Assembly: GCF_900496995.4 (NCBI RefSeq)
Contig: NC_044010.1
Span: forward strand, 7,068,001 to 7,132,000
From: Aquila chrysaetos chrysaetos
Taxonomy: Eukaryota > Chordata > Aves > Accipitriformes > Accipitridae
DNA length: 64,000 bases
Direction of reading: 5' to 3'
Made by a program: the position numbers and the translations under genes. Positions 62,664 to 64,000 of the stretch are shown here, piece after piece (position 1 is the first letter of the stretch; each line of letters opens with the position of its first letter). The notes beneath the pieces were generated by a model. It saw nothing but the letters and a program-made list of their open reading frames with translations. It had not been told where the DNA came from and did not search any database.

Positions 62664-64000
62664 CCTGGCACAAAGCTTTGATACAAAGTTTGCTTTGCCT
62701 CTTAAATGTTCCCCGCTTTGTTCTACAAGGTTTGATAAAGTAGATCAAATTCAGACTTGACTGTGCATTCCTGCTTATGGCCTCCAAAACTAGGACGACA
62801 ACACAAACCAATGGTCTGGTTTTGATCTTGGTCCTCAAATCCTTTTCATGATCCTTTTTTCATTTGAAGCATTTCTATGCCATTTAAAAGCAACGTATTA
62901 CATGTTATGGCCCAGAAATCAAATCCTCTTTGTGTCGGACTCTCATTCACCTTCATGTCCCAATGCTGTAGTCATGCCAGGGGGCCTTTGCATAAATGAG
63001 AGTCAGATCTTATAAGCTCAGAAATGCCTCTTACATTTCAGTATATTGATGAACTGGATTTATAAGGAGTAAATCATAAAAATTAGCCTCCAGGCCCTAC
63101 AAACTTAAGAAGACAGCTAGAAGATGATTGTACCTGTTACAGACTAAAGCATAAGTTTGCTATTGAAGGATTCTGGTGATTATTTATGACCTTAAACCAT
63201 AAAATTTGGATCCTGATTCTAACTCCCTTTGTGTTTGGGGGATCGATGGCAGGTGCTTGACTGCAGTTCACTGCTACCAGTTAGAATGATTACATTGCTA
63301 GAGCTGTGGCATTCCTCTCCACCTTCTGCTGGAAACTGCTGCATAGGACCACTGCATGCTGTTACACACACACCTTCCCTGGAATATTTGCATCTCAGTC
63401 ACTGACAAAGGATCTAAATTGTGTGCTGTAAACTTTTAAAAGTTAAAACTTTGCAATTGTTAGGAGGCTTTGAAATAAATACTATTAACTGTAGAGATTT
63501 TTACACTTTTGTTGTTGCAATTATTCCTACTCCTGCTCTTCCCCCATAGCCGTGCCTTCTCAGCAAATGTAAGTCCTGTAAGACATCAAAGTGGCTTAGA
63601 ACAAACAAAAGCTAAATCAGCAATTTTCAGATGAGGTCACAATGGCCTTAGCAAGTCTTCAGGGTCTTCTTATATGGCCATCAGTTACGTAAGTATTCAT
63701 ATAGCCCTAGTTGTCACCCCTTGACAGTTAGAACAGCCACTGGGAGCCCTGCCTGGACCATGAGATGAGGCCAGAGCAGCTGCTCTGCCATGTTCCCAGT
63801 GCTCCCACTGTTAGTGAGTAGAAGGAATCCTAGATTCATGGCACCACTGAAGGCCGTGAGGGAGACCTGGTGGGACTGGCAGGGCAAGGGATAATAGGCG
63901 AGTACATGGTTTTCTGTAAAATCCAGTGCTGTTTCTTCTACCAGCACTGTGGAGAGGCAGCGGAAGAGCTGGTGCCACCAGCTGGCCGTGCTTCCTAAGG

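Larger units (their letters stand above)
60367..64000 (+). other. CCDC80: 5' part of CCDC80 intron following the first coding exon
   Basis: The sequence is AT-rich and non-coding on both strands. I searched for the next conserved block of the family (rest of the second DUDES domain, the region after ITAPKAENN in mammals) and found no match, so the next exon lies beyond 64,000. Contents are a degenerate CACATG-type simple repeat, a CTGTTAAAAC repeat cluster and a short GC-rich inverted repeat (listed separately). A polyadenylation-like ATTAAA lies at 60900-60905, without a clear downstream element. Confidence 0.8.

Noticed and set aside
60388..64000. Next CCDC80 exon within the window
   Set aside because: No frame in this stretch encodes the expected continuation of the second DUDES domain.
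1..64000. CRISPR array, bacterial operon, endogenous retrovirus or other unusual system
   Set aside because: There are no spaced direct repeats, no intact pol or gag-like frames and no LTR pair. The window reads as ordinary vertebrate intergenic DNA plus one gene.

Overview
This is vertebrate nuclear DNA, most likely from a sauropsid and probably a bird. One protein is recognised with confidence: CCDC80, known in chick as equarin. The interspersed repeats are old, degraded CR1 LINE fragments and MIR/CORE-SINE-like relics. Recognisable transposons cover only a few percent of the window, which fits a bird better than a crocodilian or turtle, but the lineage is inferred and not proven. All family names come from recall of motifs, because no search could be run. 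Layout: (1) 1-4,700 is AT-rich non-coding DNA with one weak minus-strand exon candidate at 2145-2318. (2) About 4,750-5,430 is the only CpG-island-like segment. It has a GC box, a NotI site and a strong minus-strand splice donor at 4836/4835, so it may be the promoter and first exon of a transcript running leftward out of the window; its gene is unknown. (3) About 5,430-57,200 is roughly 52 kb with no recognisable gene. It holds ancient CR1 pieces (30.5, 35.2-35.6, 47.4-47.8 and 54.8-55.8 kb), MIR-like relics (7.3, 11.5, 19.2, 22.4, 27.1-27.5, 32.4, 34.2 and 40.1 kb), a diverged duplicated segment of about 170 bp (15.25 and 16.30 kb) and simple repeats. (4) About 57,200-58,459 is the probable promoter, 5' leader and first intron of CCDC80. 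(5) 58,460-60,366 is the first coding exon of CCDC80 on the plus strand, giving 633 residues from the signal peptide to the start of the second DUDES domain. (6) 60,367-64,000 is the start of the next intron; no further CCDC80 exon was found, so the remaining third or so of the protein lies to the right. CCDC80 is a secreted matrix-associated protein. The gene-poor DNA upstream of it is where distal regulatory elements would be expected, but this sequence alone does not identify any. I found no RNA genes, CRISPR arrays, intact mobile elements or viral genes, and nothing that looks like a new biological system. The findings are modest leads.
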